Part shown: positions 43,964 to 52,575 of the stretch, in pieces
How positions within the stretch are numbered: the stretch's first letter is position 1
Layout: every line of letters begins with the position of its first letter
From: Leptolyngbya sp. BC1307
GTDB lineage: Bacteria > Cyanobacteriota > Cyanobacteriia > Phormidesmidales > Phormidesmidaceae
Reading direction: 5' to 3'
DNA: 64,000 nucleotides
Assembly: GCF_002286735.1 (NCBI RefSeq)
Contig: NZ_NRTA01000012.1
Location: forward strand, 55,147-119,146
Position numbers and translations under genes: made by a program
The notes under the pieces: generated by a model
The model's input: the letters and a program-made list of their open reading frames with translations, nothing else
Told to the model about the DNA's origin: nothing
Database searches by the model: none

Positions 43964-44200
43964 GTTTGTTTTGTATTTCTTCAACCAACTGGGCAAAAGC
44001 TTTAAACGACTGAAGCTCGGGCTTGATGTCGGGCCTCGCTGGGCAATGAGCGGGCAGCTCAGCGTGCGCCCGGGATCATCGCGCGGAGAAGGAGACAGGA
44101 GACAGAGGAACCACGCCTATTGCCTACTGCCTCCCCACAAAAAAGCCACCGCAGAAAACCACAGTGACTTCTTTCGCAATGCGTAATCAAACAGCGATCG

Positions 44201-44476
44201 CTAGCCACCCGCGACAGCAGGCACAATGCTCACTTCATCGCCGTCTTTAAGAGAGGTCTCTTTGTTGTCTAAAAAGCGAATGTCTTCGCTGTTGACGTAG
44301 AAATTAACAAACCGGCGCAGCTCTCCATTGTCGTCACAAAGACGCTTTTTGATGCCGGGGAATTTGCTCTCTAGCGTGTTCATCAGTTCAACAATGTTGC
44401 CGCCATCGCACTCAACGGTGGCTTCGTCATTGGTAAACTTTTGCAGGGGGGTCGGAATTAAAACCTTAACGGCCAT
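44201..44476 (-). CDS. MoaD/ThiS-like sulfur carrier protein
   Basis: A 91-residue beta-grasp protein with C-terminal Gly-Gly ([10 protein letters not shown]), as needed for thiocarboxylate formation. [18 protein letters not shown] and [11 protein letters not shown] are typical of the MoaD/CysO-type small modifiers. It lies 42 bp downstream of thrC on the same strand, so the two are probably co-transcribed. Relatives serve sulfur transfer for molybdopterin, thiamin or cysteine/homocysteine formation; the partner here is not established. Confidence 0.9.
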   Translation of the reverse strand: MAVKVLIPTPLQKFTNDEATVECDGGNIVELMNTLESKFPGIKKRLCDDNGELRRFVNFYVNSEDIRFLDNKETSLKDGDEVSIVPAVAGG

Positions 44477-44518
44477 GTCTCTATTGGGGTGTAACTAAAA
44501 AACGGGGAAAGGAATAGA

Positions 44519-45823
44519 CTATACCTGAGTTTGCTGCCACTCTAAGCGGTTGAGGGTGTTGGCGCGCTCCCAGGCCCGCTCAAAACTGTCTAGCTTGGGC
44601 TCAATGGTGAGCGGCTCGCCGATATAGCCCTGTACGGCTTCGGTAGTCTTCAGACCGTTGCCGGTGATAAAGACAACCGTTTTCTCTTCAGGATCGATTT
44701 TACCGGCTTCTACCAGCTTCTTCAGTACGGCGATGGTCGTACCGCCCGCTGTTTCGGTGAAGATGCCTTCGGTCTCAGCCAGTAGCTTCATGCCAGCGAT
44801 AATTTCAGCGTCGGTGACATCTTCAATTTGGCCGTTGGTTTTCCGGGCCACATCCAGCGCATACATGCCGTCTGCCGGGTTGCCGATCGCAATTGACTTA
44901 GCGATCGTGTTGGGCTTGACGGGGGTAATGAAATCGCGCCCCTCTTTGAACGCCTGAGAGATAGGAGAACAGCCCTCAGCCTGTGCGCCGCTAAAGCGAA
45001 CGGCTTTATCTTCTACTAGCCCCGTTTTTACAAATTCATTGAAGCCTTTGTAGATCTTGGTGTAGAGCGAGCCAGAGGCGCAGGGAACGACCACATGGTC
45101 AGGCAGTTCCCAACCGAGCTGCTCAGCCACTTCAAAGCCTAGCGTCTTTGACCCTTCGGAGTAGTAGGGGCGCAGGTTGATATTGACAAAGCCCCAGCCG
45201 TGGGTGTTGGCGACTTCGGAGCAGAGGCGGTTGACCTGGTCGTAGTTGCCTTTAACGGCCATCAGGGTAGGGTCGTAGATTAGTGTGCCGAGGATTTTAC
45301 CGGCTTCTAAGTCGGCGGGGATGAAGACGCAGCACTCTAAACCGGCATGGGCAGCGATCGCTGCTGTAGAGTTCGCCAGGTTACCTGTACTCGCACAGGA
45401 CACGGTCGTAAAGCCCAGTTCTTGAGCCCGAGTCAGCGCCACAGAGACCACCCGGTCTTTGAAGCTGAGCGTGGGCATGTTGACTGCGTCGTTCTTGATG
45501 TATAGATTTTTTAGGCCGAGCTGACGGGCCAACCGGTTGGCTTTTACCAGCGGCGTCATGCCCGTGCCAACGTCGATGGGGGTATCGGTTTCGACCGGCA
45601 AAAAGGCTTTGTAGCGCCAGATGGAGTGGGGGCCAGCGGCAATCGTTTCGCGGGAGACCTGACGGCGAATAGCGTCGTAGTCGTAGGCGACTTCTAGCGG
45701 GCCAAAGCAAACATCTTCGCAGACGTGCTTAGCGCCGAGGCCATACTCTTCGCCGCACTCTTTACACTTGAGCGCTGTAAACGTTTTCTGCGAAGTAATC
45801 AGTCTTTCGATGGCTTGAGTCAT
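44519..45823 (-). CDS. thrC: threonine synthase
   Basis: Converts O-phosphohomoserine to threonine with pyridoxal phosphate. The 434-residue protein has an N-terminal zinc ribbon (Cys20, Cys23, Cys35, Cys39 in LKCKECG and HVCEDVC), and the PLP lysine is Lys122 in TLSFKDRVV. Further blocks are SCASTGNLANSTAAIAAHAG and ETAGGTTIAVLKKL. It is followed by the sulfur-carrier gene, an arrangement that could link it to sulfur chemistry. Activity as a true threonine synthase is the safest call. Confidence 0.94.
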   Translation of the reverse strand: MTQAIERLITSQKTFTALKCKECGEEYGLGAKHVCEDVCFGPLEVAYDYDAIRRQVSRETIAAGPHSIWRYKAFLPVETDTPIDVGTGMTPLVKANRLARQLGLKNLYIKNDAVNMPTLSFKDRVVSVALTRAQELGFTTVSCASTGNLANSTAAIAAHAGLECCVFIPADLEAGKILGTLIYDPTLMAVKGNYDQVNRLCSEVANTHGWGFVNINLRPYYSEGSKTLGFEVAEQLGWELPDHVVVPCASGSLYTKIYKGFNEFVKTGLVEDKAVRFSGAQAEGCSPISQAFKEGRDFITPVKPNTIAKSIAIGNPADGMYALDVARKTNGQIEDVTDAEIIAGMKLLAETEGIFTETAGGTTIAVLKKLVEAGKIDPEEKTVVFITGNGLKTTEAVQGYIGEPLTIEPKLDSFERAWERANTLNRLEWQQTQV

Positions 45824-46123
45824 GGTAACCCCCTTATAAGTCTTGTCCAGGCTGGTCTGCTACGGCGTGAAGTCAGTGGTAAAACAGGCGTCCTGTACCT
45901 ATTTCTACCGAAGTGAAACGATGCTAACACGCCAGAGATCGCGCAGCAAATAATCCCGACTATTTTAGTCGGGATTAAAATATAGATAGAAACACTGTGG
46001 CTGTGGCCACCTCTTTCAGAGGGATTCGACAGCCAGAGCGATGCCGCTAGATGGCTCAAAGGACAAGGCGGTCAAAGGCCAGTCGGCCTCTGCTGTAAAA
46101 TCAATGGTTGCTATTAGTTATTT
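45824..46123. other. 300-bp spacer upstream of thrC with two hairpins
   Basis: No gene. A small hairpin, ACAGG-CGT-CCTGT with flanking GGT/ACC (45878-45899), lies in the leader of thrC. A second, perfect hairpin is listed separately at 45951-45977. The first could be an operator or leader element. Confidence 0.5.
45951..45977 (-). terminator. perfect 12-bp hairpin, probable terminator
   Basis: TAATCCCGACTA (45951-45962) and TAGTCGGGATTA (45966-45977) are perfectly complementary around TTT. On the minus strand it is followed by TTT then GC, a short T-run, and it lies 146 bp beyond the stop of the minus-strand gene at 46124. It is the most perfect hairpin in the window. Confidence 0.6.
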
Positions 46124-46564
46124 CTATAGCTGTGGATCGGATGAGTGAGTGATCGCCTCTAGCTGCCGCCAGTCCTGCGCTCTCACCATCCATTTATTGA
46201 GATTTACCTTTTCCCGACTGCCTGCTTCTGAGTAGCCACTCTCTATATACAAGTGGCTCTTTTCTGTATACAGATGGTTAAAAGACTCAAAGGGGTAGCG
46301 CTTGACGACCTTGCCAATGGGGTTGTAAACCGTCAGCCGATTGGGAGCCACTGTAAAGTAAGGGCGCGTAAGATATAAGTAGCCAAATAGAAACGCCGCC
46401 AGGCCAATCACAATGGCAACGTTGAACTGATTATTCAGCAGCATCAGCCACAGGCTGACTAGAGTAGCGATCGCGCCTAGCAATATCAAAGCGATTCCTA
46501 TTAAAGGGTTATAGCGGCCCTTAAAGTGTTCATCTTCAGTGGGCGCAGGCGATGAGCGCGTCAT
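46124..46564 (-). CDS. small membrane protein of unknown function
   Basis: 146 residues. Two close transmembrane helices (about 20-42 and 46-65, including LIGIALILLGAIATLVSLW) are followed by a soluble C-terminal domain with FTVAPNRLTVYNPIGKV and RYPFESFNHLYTEKSHLYI, which looks like a bacterial PH-type beta domain. No enzymatic motif. It is 36 bp downstream of the pseudo-kinase gene and may be co-transcribed. Confidence 0.7.
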   Translation of the reverse strand: MTRSSPAPTEDEHFKGRYNPLIGIALILLGAIATLVSLWLMLLNNQFNVAIVIGLAAFLFGYLYLTRPYFTVAPNRLTVYNPIGKVVKRYPFESFNHLYTEKSHLYIESGYSEAGSREKVNLNKWMVRAQDWRQLEAITHSSDPQL

Positions 46565-46600
46565 GTCGAGTCCTGTAAACTGCTCGGATAAAATGCTGGG

Positions 46601-47386
46601 CTACTGAGGAAATATACATTGCAAGTAGCTCCGCCCATCCGCGTCTGGATGCGGCTGGATGGAAAATTTACCCTTGATCAGTGGTAGAGCCGTATGGGCC
46701 GTTGCTAAGACTAGGCCGGTAGAGAGATGGATATTTTCAACAGCGAGCCGTGAGCTAGTCAAGAGATCTGCTGAAGCATCAGCGTGCTGGTCACCTGATG
46801 AATCTACGGCATCGGAGATATTGTCAAGTTCGGTCTGTAGGTCTGCAGCGGGGCGATCGCATTCAATCACCACTGCCACCGCCTGATCCCTTTGTTCTAC
46901 AAACAAGCGCAGCGTTCTACTGTAGGCAATCGCGTCTTGAATGAGGCTGATTAAAGTGTTCTTGAGCCATCGAGCGTCGGTATAAACTTCTATCTCTTGA
47001 GCTGGCAACTCTACTGTGTAGCGCACGTTTTGATTAGCCGCTTGCAGAGTCGTAAACATCTCTACCTCTGGCAGCACAAAGCCTAGATCCACCGCTTCTA
47101 GTCGGGGTGGTTCTCTCCCCACATCTAGCTTAGACACGGCTGCAATCTGGTCAAACAGAGCCAGCATTTTTAGCGCAGCCTCTTTAGACTGGGCGATGAA
47201 CTCTTTCTCTTCTTCGGGGCTGTCGCACAGGTCTTCTAAAATTAGCTGGTGCAGACTGACGATAGTGTTAATGGGCGATCGCAACTCGTGAGATGTGCGG
47301 GCCAAAAAGCCGCTCTTAAACCGTTCGAGCGCTAGCAGACGTTGATAGGCTAGCTGTAGGGCTGAGTAATCTTCTGGGGAAGTCAT
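46601..47386 (-). CDS. histidine kinase-like protein with degenerate ATPase
   Basis: 261 residues. A clear HisKA H-box is FLARTSHELRSPINTIVSL, with His33. The following ATPase region has lost motifs: the N-box position reads KNTLISLIQDAIAYS, lacking the usual N-x-x-x-N-A, and no G-x-G-L-G-L box is visible. It may be a phosphotransfer or dimerisation partner, or a decayed kinase. No input domain or response regulator is present. Confidence 0.72.
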   Translation of the reverse strand: MTSPEDYSALQLAYQRLLALERFKSGFLARTSHELRSPINTIVSLHQLILEDLCDSPEEEKEFIAQSKEAALKMLALFDQIAAVSKLDVGREPPRLEAVDLGFVLPEVEMFTTLQAANQNVRYTVELPAQEIEVYTDARWLKNTLISLIQDAIAYSRTLRLFVEQRDQAVAVVIECDRPAADLQTELDNISDAVDSSGDQHADASADLLTSSRLAVENIHLSTGLVLATAHTALPLIKGKFSIQPHPDADGRSYLQCIFPQ

Positions 47387-47434
47387 GGGGGTTAAAAGTG
47401 ACGCGAATTATCAGCGTAACTCGAAATCTCGCCG

Positions 47435-48031
47435 CTATAGCCTGACTTCACCCTGACGCAGTATCTGCCAGCCGCTGCCAGTCCACTGAGCGACGGTAGA
47501 GGGGGTGCCGCTGGCCGTAGCCTGCTGCGCAGGGCTAGGTTCAAACGCTTCCGTAGGGAGGGTGAGGGCCGTAGGAAAGGTACGGGCAATATCAGCCACT
47601 GCGGTCAAAGGCGACTGCCCCGAAAGGTTGGCGCTGGTCGTTGCGAGTGGGCCAGTGCGAGCCAGCAGGTCTAGCGCGATCGGATGGCTAGGGACGCGGA
47701 TGCCAAGGGTGCCGGTATTTTGAGGATTTAAGGTGGGGGGGGTGCGATCGCTGGCAGGCAATACCAGCGTCAGTTGCCCTGGCCAGCAGCGATCGGTTAA
47801 GTCTTTCCAGATCTCATGAGCCGCCGCGTCGCCCGCTACATAGGGCAAAAGGTCAGAGAGAGAAGCGCCCATTAACACCAATGGCTTATCTAACGATCGC
47901 CGTTTGGCCGCGTAGATCAAATCGGCGTGCTCAGGGCGACTAGCCAGCGCGGGGACGGTGTCAGTCGGGAAGCTGATCAGCGTTGGGGTTGCCAGCGCCT
48001 CGACCATTTGAGTAAGTGAAACCTGAGGCAT
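47435..48031 (-). CDS. tsaC: L-threonylcarbamoyladenylate synthase (Sua5/YrdC)
   Basis: Makes threonylcarbamoyl-AMP for the t6A modification of tRNAs. The 198-residue YrdC domain shows ISFPTDTVPALASRPEH, AAKRRSLDKPLVLMGAS, CWPGQLTLVLPAS, LGIRVPSHPIALDLL and PLATTSANLSGQ, covering the KRxxxK/R and SxN substrate-binding residues. Length corresponds to TsaC/YrdC without the Sua5 extension. Confidence 0.92.
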   Translation of the reverse strand: MPQVSLTQMVEALATPTLISFPTDTVPALASRPEHADLIYAAKRRSLDKPLVLMGASLSDLLPYVAGDAAAHEIWKDLTDRCWPGQLTLVLPASDRTPPTLNPQNTGTLGIRVPSHPIALDLLARTGPLATTSANLSGQSPLTAVADIARTFPTALTLPTEAFEPSPAQQATASGTPSTVAQWTGSGWQILRQGEVRL

Positions 48032-48102
48032 AGGGAAGTTTGGAGCAGCGATGCCAAAGCTAGATGCTAATGCTATGGCACTGCGCTGGCCGCTAGAGAT
48101 AG

Positions 48103-48999
48103 CTATAGCATTTTACCTTGAGCCGCTTCGACAAGTCCGGTGACGGTGGTGATGCGGTAGCCTCGGGATTGAAGAATAGGGAGAATCTTTTTGAGGGTAA
48201 TGACAGTGCGATCGCCCCTGCCCTCATCGCCATCGTGCAGCACAATGATGTCGCCTGGCTGCACGGTCGCCAAAATAAACGCAGCGGCAAAGCGAGCAGA
48301 AGATACATGGGTATCGTAGGGAAACACCGAGCCCAGCACCAGCTGATAGCCGTGCCGTTGAGCAATGTTCACCATTTCAGCGCTGTAAAATCCCATCCCT
48401 GGCCGCAGCCATCGCAGAGAAGTATCGATCTCCTCCAGGTAAGGCAGTAGGGCCTGCTCAGCAGCTAGTAAATCGGATTCAAAGGCAGCTGGCGTCAGCC
48501 GAATACTGGGTTCATCCGCTGTGAGATGGTTGCCCAGCTCGTGCCCAGCGCGGACAGTTTGCCGCACCACTGCCTCGTGGCCGGGTAGATGAGCGCTGAT
48601 GTTAAAGAAGGTGGCCCTAGCATCGTAGCGGGCAAGCACTGCCAACATCTCTGCGGTCGCCGGACTGGGGCCATCATCTATCGTCAGGGCAATCAGCTGA
48701 GGCGCAGCTGGTAAATCTGATAGGTTCGCCGCGTACAGCGCACCGGGCTTGATCTGAGCGGCGAGGGTAAACAGCCAGCGGGGTTGAGTCAAGAGGTAAA
48801 GGCTAACCAGCAGCGCCAGCAAGCCATACAACGACTTTTTGAAGCGTCTTTTCGTCGTCACCAGCTGCCCTAAACTTCTACGGGTCAGATCATAATGCAC
48901 CCACAGCCACCACCGTATCACAGCAGGAATATGCAACAATACTGAGGGCAAAAGACATAAGGAACTGCTAACTATGGCGTCTCCCTCCAGCGTAAGCAT
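48103..48999 (-). CDS. polysaccharide deacetylase family protein (NodB homology)
   Basis: Up to 298 residues. The NodB domain has motif 1 LTIDDGPSPATAEM, motif 2 GHELGNHLTADEPS (H-x-L-x-N-H-like), motif 3 RWLRPGMGFYS and a C-terminal IIVLHDGDEGRGDR. An N-terminal membrane anchor (about 58-75) suggests envelope location. The chosen ATG at 48999 overlaps the divergent VOC gene by 26 bp, and an in-frame GTG at 48921 is an alternative. Substrate (peptidoglycan or other N-acetylated glycan) is unknown. Confidence 0.88.
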   Translation of the reverse strand: MLTLEGDAIVSSSLCLLPSVLLHIPAVIRWWLWVHYDLTRRSLGQLVTTKRRFKKSLYGLLALLVSLYLLTQPRWLFTLAAQIKPGALYAANLSDLPAAPQLIALTIDDGPSPATAEMLAVLARYDARATFFNISAHLPGHEAVVRQTVRAGHELGNHLTADEPSIRLTPAAFESDLLAAEQALLPYLEEIDTSLRWLRPGMGFYSAEMVNIAQRHGYQLVLGSVFPYDTHVSSARFAAAFILATVQPGDIIVLHDGDEGRGDRTVITLKKILPILQSRGYRITTVTGLVEAAQGKML

Positions 49000-49918
49000 T
49001 CAGGCGGTACAGGCGATTGGCCTCACAGTTTCTGATGCAGGCCGCGCTACTGACTTTTTTACGGGCGCGTTCGATTTTAAAGTGGTTACTGATAGTGTCA
49101 TCAGTGGCGACGAAGCCAGCTATCTGTACGGAGTGCCCAAGGCTCAGGTTCGCATTGTGTCTTTGCGGCTAGGTGAAGAAACCATTCGTCTGATGGAGTT
49201 TTTGGGCGTTGACAGCAAGCCTGTACCGGCTGACAGCAAGAGTAACGACCTGTGGTTTCAGCACTTTGCCATTATCGTCAGCGACATGGACAAAGCCTAT
49301 GCTCAGCTCCAGAAATTTTCATTTACACCGATTTCTCCTGAGCCGCAAACGCTGCCCAATGACATTCGTGCTTTTAAGTTTAGAGATGCTGACGGCCATG
49401 CGCTAGAGCTATTGCAGTTTCCGCCGGGCCTTGGCCCTGACCACTGGCAGGCTAAAGACGCGCTGTTTTTGGGGATAGATCATTCGGCGATCGCTATCTC
49501 CAGCACCGAGCGCAGCCTGGTGCTGTACCGCGATCTGTTGGGACTGACTCACCAGGGCAGCATGACCAACATCGGCATTAAGCAAGAGACGATGGATAAT
49601 CTCTTTAGCGCCAAGGTCATTGTTACCTCACTGACGCCTGCTGCTGGGCGACTGGGCGTAGAATTTTTAGACTATCTCACACCGCCGGGCGCACGGCCTT
49701 TTCCGCTCGATCAGCAGACCAGCGATCTGGTACATATGCATTTTGAGCTGCTAGTAGAAGATATTGACGCGGCAGTAGAAGCCTTAGAAGAGGCTGAAAA
49801 GACCCAGGTGCAGTTTGTCTCGCCCAAAGTGATCGACCTGCCAGAAACCATGCCGTTTAAGCAGGCAGTGCTATGGCGAGGGCCAGATGGCCACAATGTG
49901 CTGCTGGTGCAAAACTAG
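48974..49918 (+). CDS. tandem VOC (glyoxalase-fold) domain protein
   Basis: The 314-residue protein has two vicinal-oxygen-chelate domains. Repeats begin QAIGLTVSDAGRATDFFTGAF and FLGIDHSAIAISSTERSLVLY. The ends of the domains have FRDADGHALELLQFPPG and WRGPDGHNVLLVQN, with His and Glu metal-ligand candidates. Such fusions are seen in dioxygenases and lyases; the reaction cannot be named. DoxX follows after 52 bp, probably in an operon. Confidence 0.85.
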   Translation: MASPSSVSIQAVQAIGLTVSDAGRATDFFTGAFDFKVVTDSVISGDEASYLYGVPKAQVRIVSLRLGEETIRLMEFLGVDSKPVPADSKSNDLWFQHFAIIVSDMDKAYAQLQKFSFTPISPEPQTLPNDIRAFKFRDADGHALELLQFPPGLGPDHWQAKDALFLGIDHSAIAISSTERSLVLYRDLLGLTHQGSMTNIGIKQETMDNLFSAKVIVTSLTPAAGRLGVEFLDYLTPPGARPFPLDQQTSDLVHMHFELLVEDIDAAVEALEEAEKTQVQFVSPKVIDLPETMPFKQAVLWRGPDGHNVLLVQN

Positions 49919-49970
49919 AAGATTGTCAGGTGAGAACAAGATATGAGAAAAAGATAAGAGGAGAGATCTA

Positions 49971-50456
49971 TTGGAAACGGTGAGTACGCTGCTATCGGCG
50001 CTGTATCCTGACTTCATCGTAGGGCCACAGGGCTATATGCTGCTGTTGTTTCGCGCAGTCGTGGGGGTTTTATTCATATTGCACGGGTTGCCTAAGCTCA
50101 AGCATTTGAAGACATGGTCAGAAGCGTTGGGCGCGCCACTACCGCTGTGCTTTTTGTCAGCGGCTTTTATGGTGGTAGGGGGCACTGGGCTAATTTTGGG
50201 CCTGCTGACGCCCTTTGCCAGCGCGTCTATTTTGGTGTCGATGATCTATGCGATTGTGCAGGAACTGATCAAAGGCGATCCGATGGTGGCCCCTGATCCT
50301 TACCTGCTGGGCGAATATTACGAAGGGCCAGAGGGACAAAAGGGCGAGCCGCCCAGTTATGAAAAAGCGCTGATCTTTAGCTTGATGCTGATTTTGCTAA
50401 TTTTATTCGGGCCGGGCGCATACTCGCTCGATGCGCTGCTGCTGATTGGCGCGTAA
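49971..50456 (+). CDS. DoxX-like membrane protein
   Basis: The 161-residue protein has four hydrophobic helices and the DoxX start RAVVGVLFILHGLPKLKHLK, followed by GTGLILGLLTPFASASILVSM. The initiator is TTG with AGGAGAG about 6 nt upstream, a good ribosome-binding site. DoxX-family proteins occur in quinone-linked or redox-defence contexts. With VOC upstream the module may deal with small reactive metabolites, but this is a guess. Confidence 0.85.
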   Translation: METVSTLLSALYPDFIVGPQGYMLLLFRAVVGVLFILHGLPKLKHLKTWSEALGAPLPLCFLSAAFMVVGGTGLILGLLTPFASASILVSMIYAIVQELIKGDPMVAPDPYLLGEYYEGPEGQKGEPPSYEKALIFSLMLILLILFGPGAYSLDALLLIGA

Positions 50457-50513
50457 TAATTGGCGTTTAGAAGGAGCGCGCCAAACTTGGACTGAACGGC
50501 ACTGATAGAACGC

Positions 50514-50537
50514 CCCTCATGCTTGAGGGCTATTTTT
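50514..50537 (+). terminator. intrinsic terminator after DoxX
   Basis: CCCTCA (50514-50519) pairs with TGAGGG (50524-50529) with a 4-nt loop, followed by TATTTTTAT. It separates the VOC-DoxX unit from treZ. Confidence 0.75.
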
Positions 50538-50631
50538 ATGTCCGTAGATAGCCGTACATAGTGAGTCCTTTTGGTATTGTGATGGCCAATATCATTACGA
50601 CTGCAGAATTCTACACGGCGAGCCTGGATTT

Positions 50632-52506
50632 ATGAGAATCGGTGCAAATTTTGACGACGGCTGTAAATTCACGGTGTGGGCACCGCTGCTAGAAAAGGTG
50701 TCTGTAGAGGTGAAGAATGAGGCCGGGGCAGTCACTCATCTGCCGATGACTCAAGATGAGCAGGGTTACTGGCATGTCAGTGCGCCCAACCTGCCTGCTG
50801 GCACCCGATATCTCTATCAGCTAGAAGAGGGCGAAGAGGCGTGGCCCGATCCTGCCTCTCATTTTCAGCCGGAGGGCGTGCATGGTCCTTCAGCGGTGGT
50901 GGATCACGCTCAGTACAAATGGCAGGATGACGGCTGGCAGGGCGTTCCGCTGACTGACTACATTATTTATGAGCTGCACGTGGGTACGTTTACACCCGAG
51001 GGTACGTTTGCAGGGGCGATCGCTCGTCTGCCTGACCTGGTAGAACTTGGCGTTACCGTCGTCGAAATTATGCCCGTGGCTCAGTTTCCAGGTGCTCGCA
51101 ACTGGGGCTACGATGGCGTTTTTCCTTTCGCCGTCCAAAATTCATACGGCGGCCCCGATAGCCTGAAGCAACTCGTCGATGCCTGTCATCGGCACGGCCT
51201 AGCGGTAATCATGGACGTGGTGTACAACCACTTTGGCCCCGAAGGTAACTACACTGGTAAGTTCGGCCCCTATACCACCGATCACTACCGCACGCCCTGG
51301 GGCAGCGCCATCAACTTTGACGATGCCTACAGCGGCGGCGTTCGCAACTACTTTATTGAAAACGCCTTGATGTGGCTACGCGACTACCACATTGACGGGC
51401 TGCGGCTAGACGCAGTTCATGCCATTTACGACTTTGGCGCGAAGCACTTTTTACAGGAACTGGCTGAGAAGGTCGCTGACTTTGCGGCGGGTCGCCCCTC
51501 TCCGGCCTATCTAATTGCCGAAAGCGATCTCAACAATCCTCGGCTGACTCGCCCGGTTGAGAAGGGTGGCTATCAGCTCGATTCTCAGTGGAGCGATGAC
51601 TTTCACCATGCGCTGCACAACCGGCTGACGGGTGATGCCATGGGCTATTACCAGGATTTTGACAGTTTGGAAGCGCTGGCGATCGCCTTCAAACACCGCT
51701 TTGCATACGACGGCAAATACTCCAGCTTTCGCAAGCGGGCTCACGGCGCACCGGCACCGGATCTGCCCTCACCGCAGTTTGTGGTCTCCAGCCAAAACCA
51801 TGATCAGATTGGCAACCGGATGCTGGGCGATCGCTTCTCTACCCGCATTCCTTTTGACGGGTTAAAGCTGGCAGCAGGCGCGACGATTCTTTCTCCCTAC
51901 TTGCCGATGCTGTTTATGGGCGAGGAGTATGGCGACCCGGCTCCTTTTCTGTACTTTGTCGATCATGGTGATCCCGGTCTGTTAGAAGCCGTTCGCAAGG
52001 GCCGAACGTTGGAATTTAAAGATTTTCATGCCAGCGGTACGCCGCCCGATCCGGGTAGCGTTGAGACCTTTAAGGCAGCTACGCTTGACTGGTTGACTGT
52101 TGAAGAAGAAGGTGAGCGATCGCAGCAGGCTACTCTACGCAGGTTTTACCGGCAGCTGATCAAAGTGAGAAAGCAGTGCCAGATCATGACACCCTCTTAC
52201 CCAGAAGATTTGACAGTAGAACATACAGACCCTGTGCTTTACTACCGGCGCACTTTGGCAATCGGCGATCTGCTCTGTCTAATGAACTTCAGTCAGCAGC
52301 CTGAGAAGGTTGAGCTACCCTTAGGTACAAAAGTTTGGCATCAGCAAATCAACTCTGCCGATGCTCAGTGGTCTGCGAGCAGTTCAGCAGACCAGGCCAG
52401 TGATGCTACCGGACCCCTTCCCGAAACGCTATCGGCGAGTTCTCCTTCCACCCTGGTTTTAAGTCCCTTAAGCATCGCCCTCTATCAGGCTGAATCTAGC
52501 GCCTAA
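50632..52506 (+). CDS. treZ: malto-oligosyltrehalose trehalohydrolase
   Basis: Releases trehalose from maltooligosyltrehalose. The 624-residue protein has an N-terminal CBM48-like beta domain (FTVWAPLLEKVSVEV) and an (alpha/beta)8 GH13 barrel: VVYNHFGPEGNY, DGLRLDAVHAIYD near residue 258 (nucleophile Asp), LIAESDLNNPRL near 294 (acid/base Glu) and SSQNHDQIGNR near 388. treY follows at 69 bp. Trehalose is an osmolyte and desiccation protectant in cyanobacteria. Confidence 0.96.
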   Translation: MRIGANFDDGCKFTVWAPLLEKVSVEVKNEAGAVTHLPMTQDEQGYWHVSAPNLPAGTRYLYQLEEGEEAWPDPASHFQPEGVHGPSAVVDHAQYKWQDDGWQGVPLTDYIIYELHVGTFTPEGTFAGAIARLPDLVELGVTVVEIMPVAQFPGARNWGYDGVFPFAVQNSYGGPDSLKQLVDACHRHGLAVIMDVVYNHFGPEGNYTGKFGPYTTDHYRTPWGSAINFDDAYSGGVRNYFIENALMWLRDYHIDGLRLDAVHAIYDFGAKHFLQELAEKVADFAAGRPSPAYLIAESDLNNPRLTRPVEKGGYQLDSQWSDDFHHALHNRLTGDAMGYYQDFDSLEALAIAFKHRFAYDGKYSSFRKRAHGAPAPDLPSPQFVVSSQNHDQIGNRMLGDRFSTRIPFDGLKLAAGATILSPYLPMLFMGEEYGDPAPFLYFVDHGDPGLLEAVRKGRTLEFKDFHASGTPPDPGSVETFKAATLDWLTVEEEGERSQQATLRRFYRQLIKVRKQCQIMTPSYPEDLTVEHTDPVLYYRRTLAIGDLLCLMNFSQQPEKVELPLGTKVWHQQINSADAQWSASSSADQASDATGPLPETLSASSPSTLVLSPLSIALYQAESSA

Positions 52507-52575
52507 CCGTCGGAGCTGCCGACTGGCAGCCGCTTCTGCGTCTTCTCAATGTCTCTCCTAACCTAGCCGTGACCC

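Noticed and set aside
43884..44186. 100-codon plus-strand frame after rplL
   Set aside because: It spans the rplL terminator and a low-complexity tail, so it is most likely not coding.
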